Below are positions 17,507-27,335 of a stretch of DNA of 64,000 nt, one piece after another. Origin of the DNA: Rubritalea marina DSM 17716 (GTDB lineage: Bacteria > Verrucomicrobiota > Verrucomicrobiia > Verrucomicrobiales > Akkermansiaceae); the NCBI RefSeq assembly GCF_000378105.1, contig NZ_KB899250.1:1-64000 (forward strand). The letters are read 5' to 3'. Below the pieces are notes generated by a model. It made no database searches. It worked only from the letters and a program-made list of their open reading frames with translations, and was not told where the DNA came from. Each line of letters opens with the position of its first letter. The stretch's first letter is position 1. The translations under genes were made by a program, and so were the position numbers.

Positions 17507-19756
17507 ATGCGCTTTATCCTCGTCAAGATTGCCCTTGCCCTCTTCTGTGCTCAGATCAGCACTCTGACACTGGCTGCCGATAGCACAGGCCCTGTACGCC
17601 CGGGCACTTTATTCCTCTCCGCCTACCAGACTGTTTCTGAAGCAAAGAAATGCGAGCAAGACCAGAAGTACAAGCAAGCGTGGGAAAACTACCACCAAGC
17701 ACTCAAGTACTACCAATCTCTCGCAGCATCATTTCCTGCTTGGAAACCAGAACTCGTCCACCGTCGCATCGAGCTCACTAGCAAAGCCATCAAGGATGTA
17801 GAACCCAAAGCGCAGCAGGTAGTACTCGCTGAGAAGGCCAAGTTGCAGCACCTTATTACAGACGAAAATAGCTTCGCCCAGATCCCTGACCCCACAACCA
17901 CCAATGTGCTACAGGACGAACAACTCTCCCAGCTCACCCGCATGAACCAACGCATCAATGCGCAGCAACAAGAGCTCAATCAACTTAAGAAAAAACACAG
18001 CCAAGAAGCCTCCCTCTACCAACAGAAAATTGTGGAGCTTCAGAAAAAACTCCAAGACAGCCAGCGAGGGCTCGGGATTGAAAGTAACCAAAGCCGACTG
18101 CTGAACCAAGAAATCGCCAAACTCCAACGCGAACTCAAACGCAGCCGAGAGCTCGGTAAAAATGACCAACAAAAGTTGCTCTCCACTATCGAAGAACTCC
18201 AACAAACTCGCACCAAACTCGCCACCGCACCACTCCGAGCCGATGTAGAAAAATTACGTCAAATCAAAGCTCAGCAAGAAAAAGAACTCAAATTCCTCGT
18301 CAATGCCCACCGCAATGCCACCAAAAAAATCGAACTAAAAACGATTGAAAACCAAAAACTGAGCAAAGAACTCGCCGAGACCAAACTCGAGCTAAAACTC
18401 AAAGTTCAGTCACTCGAGAGCGCAAAAACCAACACAGCCAACGTGGTCGCATCAATGCGCCAGGAAATCTCCAGCTTGAAGCGGAAACTCTCAAATGCCG
18501 AGAACACCATCGCCCGCCAGAAAGATGAAATTGCTGACCTCATCGACCGTGTCGCCCAATCAGAAATCCTCACTGACGAACTGCGTGAAGAACTCACCAA
18601 CGTCACTGCCGAGCGTGACCAGCTCAGTAGTATGCTCAAACTAAGCGATGCAGACCGCGCCCAAGAACTCATGCGCGAAAACCTGCGACTCGGCCGCGAG
18701 CTCAGCACTGCAAAGCAGCACCTCAAACAACTCCACAGCGACAAAAATGTCGCCCTTGATCGCGTCACAGAAGCAGAAAACAGCCTGGCCATCGCCAAGC
18801 ACCAGCTCATCCTCAAGCGCCAAGAAAACGCAGAGTTCCGCAAGCGAATCTCCCAACTAGAATCACGCCTAAAGCAAACGCAAGAACAACTCATCGCCAG
18901 CAACAACGCACCACAAGACGACCCCGCTGCGCGCGAAGAAGCAGAAATTCTCAAGAAAACAGTCAATCGCTTGATCGCGCAATCCTCACGACGCCGCCAA
19001 GCTGAACGCCTGCTATGGATGGAATACCAAAAGCTCGCACCAGCGAGTTCCTCCTTCACCAAAGAATACCTCGAAATCGCTGGCGAGGATATACAACTCA
19101 CCGAGCGCGAGCGCCAAGTCGTGCTTGAGCACCAATCCGAAAGCACCCTGCGTAGCCCACTCACAGGATCCAATCGCTTTGACCAACAGATTGCCAAAGC
19201 TAAAGCCGATGAACGCATCTCCACCTTCCACACCATCGCCACCAAACTCGTCAGTAAAGGGCAGTTAGAATTTGCCCAAGACATCTACGATGAAGCCTAC
19301 GACTCGATCCCTGACTTCAGTTTTCTCGTCAACCGCGGCGTCATCAGAATGCGCCTACAAAATTACAACGAAGCAGAGGAAATCTTTGAGCTTAGTACCT
19401 CGCAGCGCCCGCGCAATCCCTACAGCCACTTCATGCTAGGCATGACACGCTTCCACCTCGAAGACGACGACCTCGCCAGCAAGTCAATCGAACAAGCGAT
19501 CACCCTCAAACCAGACTACAAAGAAGCAATCCTCTACCGTGGAATCATCGAAGGCAGAAACCATCGCTACCAAAGTGCCATCGAACACTTCAATAATGCG
19601 ATCGAACTCGACCCCAACTTCGAAGCAGCACACTTCAACCTCTCGATCATCTACAACATGATGGGCAACAACAAACAGGCGATTAAAGCCTACAACAATG
19701 CCCTGAGAGCCGGACTCGCGCCGAACCAGAATTTTGAGAAAAAGATTGGCATCTAA
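17507..19756 (+). CDS. Secreted coiled-coil protein with C-terminal TPR repeats
   Basis: 749 residues. A signal peptide (1-23, ending TLTLAAD) is followed by a helical N-terminal region, then a very long Gln/Glu/Lys-rich heptad region (about 120-490) that reads as a coiled coil. The C-terminal 170 residues carry TPR-like repeats, for example ANRGVIRMRLQNYNEAEEIF, KEAILYRGIIEGRNHRYQSA and AAHFNLSIIYNMMGNNKQAI. No enzyme motif is visible. It could be a periplasmic scaffold or spacer. It follows the pseudouridine synthase by 72 bases and may be read with it. Confidence 0.75.
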   Translation: MRFILVKIALALFCAQISTLTLAADSTGPVRPGTLFLSAYQTVSEAKKCEQDQKYKQAWENYHQALKYYQSLAASFPAWKPELVHRRIELTSKAIKDVEPKAQQVVLAEKAKLQHLITDENSFAQIPDPTTTNVLQDEQLSQLTRMNQRINAQQQELNQLKKKHSQEASLYQQKIVELQKKLQDSQRGLGIESNQSRLLNQEIAKLQRELKRSRELGKNDQQKLLSTIEELQQTRTKLATAPLRADVEKLRQIKAQQEKELKFLVNAHRNATKKIELKTIENQKLSKELAETKLELKLKVQSLESAKTNTANVVASMRQEISSLKRKLSNAENTIARQKDEIADLIDRVAQSEILTDELREELTNVTAERDQLSSMLKLSDADRAQELMRENLRLGRELSTAKQHLKQLHSDKNVALDRVTEAENSLAIAKHQLILKRQENAEFRKRISQLESRLKQTQEQLIASNNAPQDDPAAREEAEILKKTVNRLIAQSSRRRQAERLLWMEYQKLAPASSSFTKEYLEIAGEDIQLTERERQVVLEHQSESTLRSPLTGSNRFDQQIAKAKADERISTFHTIATKLVSKGQLEFAQDIYDEAYDSIPDFSFLVNRGVIRMRLQNYNEAEEIFELSTSQRPRNPYSHFMLGMTRFHLEDDDLASKSIEQAITLKPDYKEAILYRGIIEGRNHRYQSAIEHFNNAIELDPNFEAAHFNLSIIYNMMGNNKQAIKAYNNALRAGLAPNQNFEKKIGI

Positions 19757-19769
19757 GCCTCCCCCTCAA

Positions 19770-19796
19770 GTGGTTCGAACCACCACTCCGCAGTGG
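19770..19796. other. Two adjacent intergenic hairpins
   Basis: GTGGTTCGAACCAC (19770-19783) is a perfect 14-base palindrome and is followed at once by CCACTCCGCAGTGG, another 5-bp stem. Neither is followed by a T run, so they are not a standard terminator. Confidence 0.4.
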
Positions 19797-19850
19797 CTCT
19801 AGCATTTGATTGAATCACGCCACACCATTCTCCACTCGATCTCATTCTCC

Positions 19851-21245
19851 ATGAAACACCTACTCTTGCTCTTCAGCTTCGTACTCACGGGCTATTGTTT
19901 GGCCACAGAAAAACCAAACATCATCTACATCAATGCCGATGACCTCGGAGTGATGGATGTCGCCTTCATGGGCGACACCCGCTACCACACTCCGAATCTA
20001 AGCCGACTAGCGAAGCAAGGAATGGTCTTCACGGAAGCCTATGCGCCCTCCGCCAACTGCGCTCCAAGCCGAGCCGCTTGCCTCAGCGGCCAAGCAGCGC
20101 CACGAACTGGCGTCTACACTGTGGGCACTTCCGAGCGCGGCAAAAAAGCAACACGCAAGTTGATCCCAACCCCAAACACCACGCACCTCGACAACGACTG
20201 CGTGACACTCGCCGACGAAATGAAGGCTGCTGGTTACCTCACCTGTCAGATTGGTAAGTGGCACGTGGGTAAAGACCCCGAGAAACAAGGAATCGACATC
20301 AACATTGCTGGCGCACACTGGGGCACCCCACCCGGAGGTTACTACCCACCATACAAAAATAAGCACCTCAAAGATGGCCCCGCTGATGAATACCTCACCG
20401 ACCGCCTCACCAATGAAGCGATCCAATTTCTCACCAAGCACAAGGACCAAAGCTTCTTCCTCTACCTCCCCTATTACTCGGTCCACACCCCCATACAAGG
20501 TCGCCGAGATCTCCTAAAAAACTACCCAGAACTCAAAGGCGTGCAGCGCCAGTACGCGGCCATGGTAGAAGCACTCGATGAAAATATTGGTCGTTTACTC
20601 GACACCCTGGACACACTCAAACTTAGCGACAACACCCTCCTCGTCTTTAGCTCAGACAACGGAGGAATCACCAAATTCAGCAGCCAAGCACCACTACGCT
20701 CCGGCAAAGGCGCATACTATGAAGGTGGCATCCGCGTACCAGTCGTGATGCGCTGGCCAAATGAAATCCCAGCGAACACGACCTGCGATGTCCCCATCAC
20801 CGGGCTAGACTTCTACCCAACAATGGTCCACGCAGTGGGTGGCACACCCAAACCCGGGAAGCCAATCGATGGCACCAACCTCATGCCATTAATGACCCAA
20901 TCAGGATCCATCCCAAACCGGGCACTCTACTGGCACTTTCCTATTTATCTGGAAAAATATAGCGATGAAGATGGAGGGCGCGACCCCTTGTTCCGCACCC
21001 GCCCAGGATCCGTAATTCGTTATGGTAAATGGAAGATGCACCAATACTTTGAAGATGGTGGCATCGAACTCTACGACCTCAGTGCCGACCAAGGTGAAAG
21101 CAATAATCTGGCGCAACAAATGCCAGAAAAAACCGAAGAGTTGATGGGGATGCTTCAGAATTGGAGAAAAAAACTCCATGCTCCAATCCCTACAGAATTA
21201 AACCCCAGCTACGACCAGCGCACTGCGCCAAAAACCGCAAACTAA
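19851..21245 (+). CDS. Secreted formylglycine sulfatase (arylsulfatase family)
   Basis: 464 residues with a signal peptide (1-18). Type I sulfatase features: metal ligands Asp30-Asp31 (INADDLG), the modification motif CAPSR with Cys70 to be converted to formylglycine, GKWHVGK, and late SSDNGG with a Lys-containing follow-up. It hydrolyses sulfate esters, most likely on algal or animal polysaccharides given the probable lifestyle (inference). Start: ATG at 19851, which gives the signal peptide; a frame 15 codons longer exists. No anaerobic maturase or FGE gene is nearby. The stop overlaps the convergent DUF2721 stop. Confidence 0.92.
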   Translation: MKHLLLLFSFVLTGYCLATEKPNIIYINADDLGVMDVAFMGDTRYHTPNLSRLAKQGMVFTEAYAPSANCAPSRAACLSGQAAPRTGVYTVGTSERGKKATRKLIPTPNTTHLDNDCVTLADEMKAAGYLTCQIGKWHVGKDPEKQGIDINIAGAHWGTPPGGYYPPYKNKHLKDGPADEYLTDRLTNEAIQFLTKHKDQSFFLYLPYYSVHTPIQGRRDLLKNYPELKGVQRQYAAMVEALDENIGRLLDTLDTLKLSDNTLLVFSSDNGGITKFSSQAPLRSGKGAYYEGGIRVPVVMRWPNEIPANTTCDVPITGLDFYPTMVHAVGGTPKPGKPIDGTNLMPLMTQSGSIPNRALYWHFPIYLEKYSDEDGGRDPLFRTRPGSVIRYGKWKMHQYFEDGGIELYDLSADQGESNNLAQQMPEKTEELMGMLQNWRKKLHAPIPTELNPSYDQRTAPKTAN

Positions 21246-21655
21246 CAGCTGTCCTTCGGCTGTCCTGTAGCATCCAGAAGAATGTTCAAAGCTCCCCCAG
21301 AAATATAAGCCTCCCGCACCAATGCCACCAGCGACACAGCCATCAACACCAACGCGATCCCAAACATTACCGCGCCCAGGCTTTGAAGCTGAAAAAGCAT
21401 GACCCCCATCGAGCAAACACAGAGGAACAAGCTCAACGCACCACTCACCTGCATCCAACGAATCAAGATCAAGCGCTTGCGTAAGTTGGCAATCTGCGCA
21501 AGTAAATGATCGCTGCAGTGCTGCGGCGATTGAATCCAATCCGTGTGCAACTTGCGAATCAATGCCGAGAGAGCAAGAAAGCGATTGGTGTAACTCAGGA
21601 ACAACAAGCTCACCGCCGGAAACAGTAAGGCGGGTGTGGAAATATCAATATCCAT
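21242..21655 (-). CDS. DUF2721 family membrane protein
   Basis: 137 residues from the ATG at 21655. STPALLFPAVSLLFLSYTNRFLALSALIR at the N-terminus, positions about 5-33, is typical of DUF2721, and three hydrophobic spans follow the family layout. Function unknown. It is the last gene of the run uppP-M23-hisF-DUF2721 (57 bases after hisF) and its TAG shares bases with the TAA of the convergent sulfatase. Confidence 0.8.
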   Translation of the reverse strand: MDIDISTPALLFPAVSLLFLSYTNRFLALSALIRKLHTDWIQSPQHCSDHLLAQIANLRKRLILIRWMQVSGALSLFLCVCSMGVMLFQLQSLGAVMFGIALVLMAVSLVALVREAYISGGALNILLDATGQPKDSC

Positions 21656-21711
21656 GGCGACGCCAGTATGGGCCAGTAGCCCCAGCAATGGCAAGCGCGA
21701 TAGGCTCCAGC

Positions 21712-22479
21712 CTATTGCACACTCGGTCGCACTGGGATATGGCGCTCGGCAAAGTAATCCTTCGCTTCACCCACCGTGTGCTGGCCGAAGTGGAAGATAC
21801 TCGCAGCAAGCACTGCGTCAGCCTTGCCACCCTCAAGAACATCCACCATGTGTTGCAGATTCCCTGCACCACCACTGGCAATAACTGGGATTCCTACAGC
21901 TTCGCTCACTGCGGCTGTGAGTTCGATATCGTAACCATCTTTGGTACCATCCGCATCCATTGAGGTCAGCAAAATCTCACCAGCACCGCGGTTGTAGATT
22001 TCCTTAGCCCACTCAACAGCGTCAATACCCATCGGTTTGCGACCACCGTGGGTGTAAATCCCCCACTTACCTGGCCCTTCTTTCTTCGCGTCAATTGCAC
22101 ACACAATACACTGACTTCCGAAAGCAACCGCACCTTCATCGATGAGACTCGGATTGAGAATGGCGGCGGTATTCACCCCCACTTTGTCAGCACCCGCCAT
22201 CAGCATCTCACGCATGTCTTCTACTTTACGGATCCCACCACCAACAGTGAGCGGGATGAAACAATGTTCGGCCGTGCGCTTGACCACATCAACCATGGTA
22301 TCACGACCATCCGAAGACGCCGTAATGTCCAAAAATACTAGCTCGTCTGCTTCTTGTTCGTTGTAAGCAATCGCACACTCCACAGGATCCCCAGCGTCAC
22401 GGAGGTCCACAAAGTTGGTGCCTTTCACCACACGACCATTGGTCACATCCAAACAAGGTATAATTCGCTTTGCGAGCAT
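21712..22479 (-). CDS. hisF: Imidazole glycerol phosphate synthase cyclase subunit
   Basis: Uses ammonia from HisH to convert PRFAR to IGP and AICAR in histidine synthesis. The 255-residue (beta/alpha)8 barrel has both catalytic aspartates, Asp11 (IPCLDV) and Asp130 (CAIDAKK), and the phosphate-binding loops GGGI and SGGAG. ATG at 22479 is chosen over a longer frame because it starts at [12 protein letters not shown]. hisH and the rest of the his genes are not adjacent; hisG is alone at 54673. Confidence 0.97.
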   Translation of the reverse strand: MLAKRIIPCLDVTNGRVVKGTNFVDLRDAGDPVECAIAYNEQEADELVFLDITASSDGRDTMVDVVKRTAEHCFIPLTVGGGIRKVEDMREMLMAGADKVGVNTAAILNPSLIDEGAVAFGSQCIVCAIDAKKEGPGKWGIYTHGGRKPMGIDAVEWAKEIYNRGAGEILLTSMDADGTKDGYDIELTAAVSEAVGIPVIASGGAGNLQHMVDVLEGGKADAVLAASIFHFGQHTVGEAKDYFAERHIPVRPSVQ

Positions 22480-22521
22480 GCAGCGACTAATAACCACTCA
22501 GCTAGAATCGTCAATCCGATA

Positions 22522-23178
22522 TCACAAGCCCTTGAAGTTGCGGTAGGGTTTGTAGGTTCCCGTGGGAACCGCCACCTTCTTGGATTCCTTTTTCAAGCGA
22601 CGGTACTTCTCGATGAATTTGCTAGGGTTTGCCCAGTTCGCATACGTGCGCCCAACCGAACTGCGGTGCATCCCAACCTTGAGGTTGTGCCTGATCTCAA
22701 AATGCAGATGGGCACGATACATCCCACGATTGTTTCCCATAGTAGCGATCTGCTGGCCGCGCTTCACCTTATCCCCCACCTTCACCAACATCTTACGGCA
22801 GTGCCCATAGAGTGCGTCGATGTAACGAATCTGCTTGGTCTCTGGGTCGCGATACGCATGACGCACAATCACCACACGCCCCCATCCAGCACGAATGTCG
22901 TAGGCAAATGCCACCACGCCATCCGCAATCGCATACAGCGGGTCATGCAGGTCAGTATCACCACCTCCACGACCATTCCAGTCTTCACCGAAATGCACGG
23001 GACTACGCAAGCGTAGGCCTCGCGCCTTGTAGTATCCCTCGGCATTTGGCTTTCCCACTGGGTAGTCAAAACCATCAGCAAGACGCACCTTCACCCCTGC
23101 CTCTGTAGGCTTCACCAGAAGTGTTAGAATGGCGACAAGTAAGATCCAAGGGCTGAGTGGATGGCGAGGTCGACCCAT
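22522..23178 (-). CDS. Secreted M23 family peptidoglycan endopeptidase
   Basis: 218 residues with an N-terminal hydrophobic signal (about 10-26, ending PTEAG). Zinc ligands of the LytM type are visible: His62 and Asp66 (HFGEDWN), and His159 in HLHFEIR with His157; His126 (YGHC) is the usual general base. It cleaves peptidoglycan cross-bridges or acts as an activator. The ATG shares a base with the uppP stop (TGATG at 23180-23176), indicating coupling with lipid carrier recycling. Confidence 0.9.
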   Translation of the reverse strand: MGRPRHPLSPWILLVAILTLLVKPTEAGVKVRLADGFDYPVGKPNAEGYYKARGLRLRSPVHFGEDWNGRGGGDTDLHDPLYAIADGVVAFAYDIRAGWGRVVIVRHAYRDPETKQIRYIDALYGHCRKMLVKVGDKVKRGQQIATMGNNRGMYRAHLHFEIRHNLKVGMHRSSVGRTYANWANPSKFIEKYRRLKKESKKVAVPTGTYKPYRNFKGL

Positions 23179-23996
23179 CAATTAGAAAAGTAGATCATCC
23201 CCGCAATACCAGCCACGAAACAATAATAGGCAAAGTATTCTAGTTTGCCTTTTTTCACAGCCCCCATCACCAGATAAATCGCTAGAAAGCCGACCACAGC
23301 CGCCGCCGCCGCCCCAGCTAAATATGCATTTGAGAAACATTCCTCCATCGCGGCGCCCACGGATCCAGTGGACTCCACCTTGTCTTTCATGGTAAAGACA
23401 AAGCCACCGAGAATTGCTGGAATCGACATCAAGAAAGAGAATTCAGCAGCCTTATCCGGCTTCACCCCAGCCACCAATCCAGCTGCAATGGTAGAGCCAG
23501 ATCGTGAAATACCAGGAAGAATCGCAAACGCTTGGCCGATCCCCATCACCACAGAACTGCGCCAACCAGGCTCACCTTTGGTCGATTGAATCAAACGAGG
23601 CACAAACAAAATTCCACCAGTCACAATCAATAGCCCGGCCACCAAAACCGGATTCCCTGGCGCTGCTTCAAAGAAGTCCTTGAAAAGCAATGCAGCGATC
23701 ACTGCTGGGACCGTCGCCAAGCCTAACATTAGAATCATCTTCCGCTCCGCAGCCATGCTCGGCGTGTACAGTGACTGCACCAACTTCCACAGACTCTTCC
23801 TAAAAAATAACAACACGCTCATAAGCGTTCCCAAGTGCAGCACAATCTCAAAAGCCAAGTCACCATGATGGCCTGAGCCCACCTCGCGAATCCCCAATAA
23901 ATACTCAGTGAGCACGATGTGCCCGCTTGAACTAATCGGGAGGAATTCTGCCAATCCCTGCACTATCCCGACTACCACTGCCTTCCAAATCTCCAT
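23178..23996 (-). CDS. uppP: Undecaprenyl-diphosphatase
   Basis: Dephosphorylates undecaprenyl diphosphate in the cytoplasmic membrane to recycle the cell-wall lipid carrier; overexpression of family members gives bacitracin resistance. The 272-residue multi-span protein has both signature loops, GLAEFLPISSSGH (14-26) and LPGISRSGSTIAAGL. First gene of the uppP-M23-hisF-DUF2721 run. Confidence 0.96.
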   Translation of the reverse strand: MEIWKAVVVGIVQGLAEFLPISSSGHIVLTEYLLGIREVGSGHHGDLAFEIVLHLGTLMSVLLFFRKSLWKLVQSLYTPSMAAERKMILMLGLATVPAVIAALLFKDFFEAAPGNPVLVAGLLIVTGGILFVPRLIQSTKGEPGWRSSVVMGIGQAFAILPGISRSGSTIAAGLVAGVKPDKAAEFSFLMSIPAILGGFVFTMKDKVESTGSVGAAMEECFSNAYLAGAAAAAVVGFLAIYLVMGAVKKGKLEYFAYYCFVAGIAGMIYFSN

Positions 23997-24096
23997 TGTT
24001 ACAAATTGTTAGTTGGCTGATCATAAGGCAGAGACCCATATGAGCAACCTAAATCTATCACTACCCAACAGATATTACTCCCTGGATCACCTGAAC

Positions 24097-24129
24097 AAAA
24101 AAAGAGCGCCCTGATTACTCAGGACGCTC
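24097..24129 (-). terminator. Rho-independent terminator of the porin gene
   Basis: Read on the minus strand, an 11-bp stem (GAGCGTCCTGA with TCAGGGCGCTC, one G-U pair), a 4-base loop, then seven T. Confidence 0.85.
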
Positions 24130-24186
24130 CACGGATAGATAGTTTAACTAGTAAACGTTTGGCAGGGCTATACCCTACCGTGCGTT

Positions 24187-25290
24187 TTACCAGAGAAGCT
24201 GTGCACGAACGCGAACGCCGGATACTTCGTTCTTGTCGTCGCCTGCGCCGTTTTCAGCGTCAGCATTTTCGTAACCAACCATGAGCTTAACAGCCTTGGA
24301 AACGTGGTAGTTAACACCTACGAAGAGGGACTTGATTTCTGAGTCTTCACCTGAGATACCTACAACTGGAGCACGTCGGATGAGCTCGTCAGTGTCGATA
24401 CCGAACTTGTCGTTCTTGAGGTATGCCCAACGTACAACTGGCTCCCACTTGTCGTAGCGGTATGAAGCACGGAGTGAGTAACCTTGTGAGTCACCTTCTT
24501 CGCCGAGGTCGCCGGAGAAGTACTCACCAAGAAGGTTTACGCCTGCGAACTTAGCATTTGCGTAACCAGTCCAAGCTGTAACTTTGTCACCTACAACGTC
24601 GTTTTCAGACTGGTAACCGTAGTCACCACCGAGTGTGAAGTTGTCGTTTGACCAACGAAGACGACCGAAACCAGCGAATGCATTGCTTGCGCTTGCAGTA
24701 CCACCGAGACGGGAACCTTCACCTTGAGCTGCGTTTACGAATGACGCACCGTAAGAGAAACCTGCACCGAGCTTACCAGTGGAGTGGATACCTGTGTGAC
24801 GAGCAGAGAAGTCGATGTCATCAGCGAAGAAGCGGTTAGCTGCGGAACGCTCGATTGTTGGAATCTTAGCTGAAGAAGAATTTTCTTCGAAACCGAATGG
24901 TACCTTGATGTAACCAAACTTGAGGTTTGCGTAGTCAGCCGCCTTGTAGCCGATGTATACTTTGTCGAAACCAAGCTCAGGAGCATCATCACCAGCAAGG
25001 GAGAGAACTGTCTCACCGTAGAAGCCGTTGGAAAGCTTTGCCTTAGCACCGAGGTAAACACGGCGGAAGTAGAAGTGGTTTGTGCTTGGTACTTTTTCAC
25101 CATTGTCTTCTGCATCGAGTGCATCGTACTGGAGGTGAAGACGACCATTGAAGCGTACTTCAACTGTTTCTTTCTGCTTAGCCTTGAAGACTACGCCTGC
25201 TGCTTCTTGAACAGGAGCTACTTCACCTGCTAGTGCTGCGCCGGAAAGAGCAGCTGCACCGATCATTGTTGTTACTACTTTGTTATTCAT
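24187..25290 (-). CDS. Outer-membrane porin, OprO/OprP-like
   Basis: 367 residues. The signal peptide ends at ALAGE (about residue 22); the rest is a chain of amphipathic beta strands ending in the aromatic VRAQLLW that marks outer-membrane barrels. VRFNGRLHLQYDA, FYFRRVYLGAKAKLSNGFYGE and LKFGYIKVPFGFEEN match the Porin_O_P family. Family members in Pseudomonas select phosphate or pyrophosphate; specificity here is not shown. The gene has its own terminator and a monotonous, strongly biased codon choice, consistent with a major, highly expressed porin. ATG at 25290 gives the signal peptide; a frame 14 codons longer exists. Confidence 0.9.
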   Translation of the reverse strand: MNNKVVTTMIGAAALSGAALAGEVAPVQEAAGVVFKAKQKETVEVRFNGRLHLQYDALDAEDNGEKVPSTNHFYFRRVYLGAKAKLSNGFYGETVLSLAGDDAPELGFDKVYIGYKAADYANLKFGYIKVPFGFEENSSSAKIPTIERSAANRFFADDIDFSARHTGIHSTGKLGAGFSYGASFVNAAQGEGSRLGGTASASNAFAGFGRLRWSNDNFTLGGDYGYQSENDVVGDKVTAWTGYANAKFAGVNLLGEYFSGDLGEEGDSQGYSLRASYRYDKWEPVVRWAYLKNDKFGIDTDELIRRAPVVGISGEDSEIKSLFVGVNYHVSKAVKLMVGYENADAENGAGDDKNEVSGVRVRAQLLW

Positions 25291-25461
25291 AGTTATAAGT
25301 GTATATTTTTCACGAAGGAACGCTGGCATCACGCGCTGGCTAATTCGTTTCGTTGATCACACTTCTAGAACAATTTCGCATTTCAGGAATAAATTTAATG
25401 TGTTTATTCTGTCACATTACTCCAAGCCACACCATGAGTCGAAGGACCAGACACGTCCCGA

Positions 25462-26232
25462 CTAAGAACGATAAAGGCCTAGTGCCTGCTTAAGGCAAGC
25501 AACCCCAAAGGAGAAGCGATTGTGCGTCGGTCGATCCGGCTGCATCAACTTCCATCCATATAGCTCACCTTCGTGTAACAATTTCTCTGTTGGGTGAACC
25601 ATGATGTTGCGCTCACATAGCATCAACATCGGTAAATCAGCGTGACTATCAGAGTACCCAGAGCTATTCGGAAGCACATCTCCCTTACTCCAACCCTCCG
25701 GGAACAAGTGCTGCATGCGTTTGATTTTGACACCGCCTTTATTGTTAGAACCAATGATATCTGGGAAGAGACTGATGCGGCTACCGTAATCGACTCGGGT
25801 GCCGAAGTAATGATCCACCTCAAACTTTTCGGCAATGTATTTCACCCAAATTTCTGGGCTAGCAGAATTCAGAATCACCAATTGCCCGGCCTCTTTGTGT
25901 TTATCTAACTCGGCTTTGATTTCATCGTAGATGTCTGCAGGCTGCAGGGTGTCCACGAAGTCTCTAGCATAGCCATCTAACTTCTGGCTATCCATCCCTG
26001 CTAGATAATTGAGAAAGATGCGCTTCATGGTCTCTGGGCCAAGCCACTTCGCAAATGGCAGGAATGGGATGAACCCGAGGATATATAAAACGCGTAACGG
26101 TTCTTTACGGATGATATAATTACAGAAGAGCAACTGAGTATCCCAAGGAATCAATGTTTGATCTAAGTCAAACAGTGCATATCCGTTAGGGGACTCATAC
26201 GAGCTCTCGGTTGCTAGTTCCGCAGAATTCAC
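25462..26232 (-). CDS. HAD-IB family phosphatase (phosphoserine phosphatase-like)
   Basis: About 256 residues. Motif I FDLDQTLIPWD gives nucleophile Asp22 and acid Asp24; motif II is VILNSASPE; motif IV is GYSDSHADLPML. This is the IB subfamily that includes SerB and bacterial lipid/phosphocholine phosphatases; the physiological substrate is unclear. No ATG precedes motif I; the GTG at 26232 has a purine-rich stretch upstream and is preferred over the TTG at 26274. It follows the LysR gene by 160 bases on the same strand. Confidence 0.82.
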   Translation of the reverse strand: MNSAELATESSYESPNGYALFDLDQTLIPWDTQLLFCNYIIRKEPLRVLYILGFIPFLPFAKWLGPETMKRIFLNYLAGMDSQKLDGYARDFVDTLQPADIYDEIKAELDKHKEAGQLVILNSASPEIWVKYIAEKFEVDHYFGTRVDYGSRISLFPDIIGSNNKGGVKIKRMQHLFPEGWSKGDVLPNSSGYSDSHADLPMLMLCERNIMVHPTEKLLHEGELYGWKLMQPDRPTHNRFSFGVACLKQALGLYRS

Positions 26233-26392
26233 TGCATCACACTCTCTGACTTCGCATGGATTGGCAAGCGCCAAACTAAGCGTTTGATGGGCTTGGTTGA
26301 TGAAGCGCTTGATACTAACATCCCTACACAGTTTCGCTTGGAAGCAACGAGTGCTTTACGAGATAGGAATGCATCGCAATACAACAGAGATG

Positions 26393-27271
26393 TTACTGCG
26401 AATGCTTTTTCGCTAATTCCCACATCGCTGCCACACTCGATCGAGATAGGCTTTTGCGAGTGGCACACAAGCCTACCACATAGGGTTCCAGTGAAGGCGC
26501 GTTTTCTAAAAGCTCTACCTCATCTCGAAACGGGCTACGATCCAGAACGAGCTGGGGAACCACGCCCACACCACAGCCCAAGCGCACCATGGCGATGATT
26601 CCCTCATTCCCTGAAACCTCAGTGATGCGAGCCGTATGCGCGCCGAGCTCGCGAAGGCATTGGTCTACCCTGCCCCGTGACACCCCACTCCGAGGTAGCA
26701 CCAGTGGCAGCTTACCAATATCCGCTGGGGTTTCATAATGATCATCGAAGCCTGCGCCCCTCGGGCTGATGAAGACTAATTGAGTAGTTTGTAGGGGCAG
26801 GAAATCGACACGATCAGACAGCCTATCAGGTAGAGCCGCTACAGCCATGTCAATATCCCCAGCAAACAAAGCATCCAATGACTCTTCCGCTGCACCAGTC
26901 CTCAAATTAAGCCGCACTTTCGGAAATGCAGCTCGATACCCCTCAAGCAAGTCAGGCAATAGGCTGTAAACCGCCGTGACCGAAGCATAGATAGACAAGC
27001 GTCCTTCTACCGAAGCATCATCGACCAATTCACTACAGATTCCCTCCCATTCTTTCTGAGCCTTGTGTGCATAGGTGTAAAACTTCTCGCCCGCACTGGT
27101 GAGCTGGACCTGGCGAGTATCGCGGATGAACAAGGTCGTATTCAAAACGGCTTCCAAACGCTTAATGCTGCGAGTCAAAGCCGACGGACTAAGGTTACAC
27201 AACTCACTCGCTCTGCCAAAATGCATCGTTTCTACCAGTGCAAGGAAATGTTTAATTTCGTGCTGATTCAC
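26393..27271 (-). CDS. LysR family transcriptional regulator
   Basis: 292 residues: N-terminal winged HTH (about 1-60; HFGRASELCNLSPSALTRSIKRLE) followed by a periplasmic-binding-protein-like effector domain. The HTH and the GCGVGVVPQLVLDRSP region resemble IlvY, but no ilvC is adjacent, so the target is open. GTG start at 27271. It is divergent from the FHA gene, with a Fur-like palindrome between them. Confidence 0.9.
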   Translation of the reverse strand: MNQHEIKHFLALVETMHFGRASELCNLSPSALTRSIKRLEAVLNTTLFIRDTRQVQLTSAGEKFYTYAHKAQKEWEGICSELVDDASVEGRLSIYASVTAVYSLLPDLLEGYRAAFPKVRLNLRTGAAEESLDALFAGDIDMAVAALPDRLSDRVDFLPLQTTQLVFISPRGAGFDDHYETPADIGKLPLVLPRSGVSRGRVDQCLRELGAHTARITEVSGNEGIIAMVRLGCGVGVVPQLVLDRSPFRDEVELLENAPSLEPYVVGLCATRKSLSRSSVAAMWELAKKHSQ

Positions 27272-27335
27272 AGTACCAAGAGGCTAAACCATAGCTTTAG
27301 CGCTCCACAAGATTAAGATTTGAACAAAGCTTTAT

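Noticed and set aside
18406-19284. 292-codon minus-strand frame opposite the coiled-coil gene
   Set aside because: Ser/Arg-rich shadow of a Gln/Glu/Lys-rich gene; typical antisense artefact.
19770-19783. GGTTCGAACC resembles a tRNA T-arm
   Set aside because: No acceptor, D or anticodon arms can be drawn from the flanks; the palindrome simply forms a hairpin.
25388-25408. AATAAA/TTTATT inverted repeat upstream of the porin gene
   Set aside because: Short AT-only arms with a 9-base spacer; expected by chance in AT-rich DNA.
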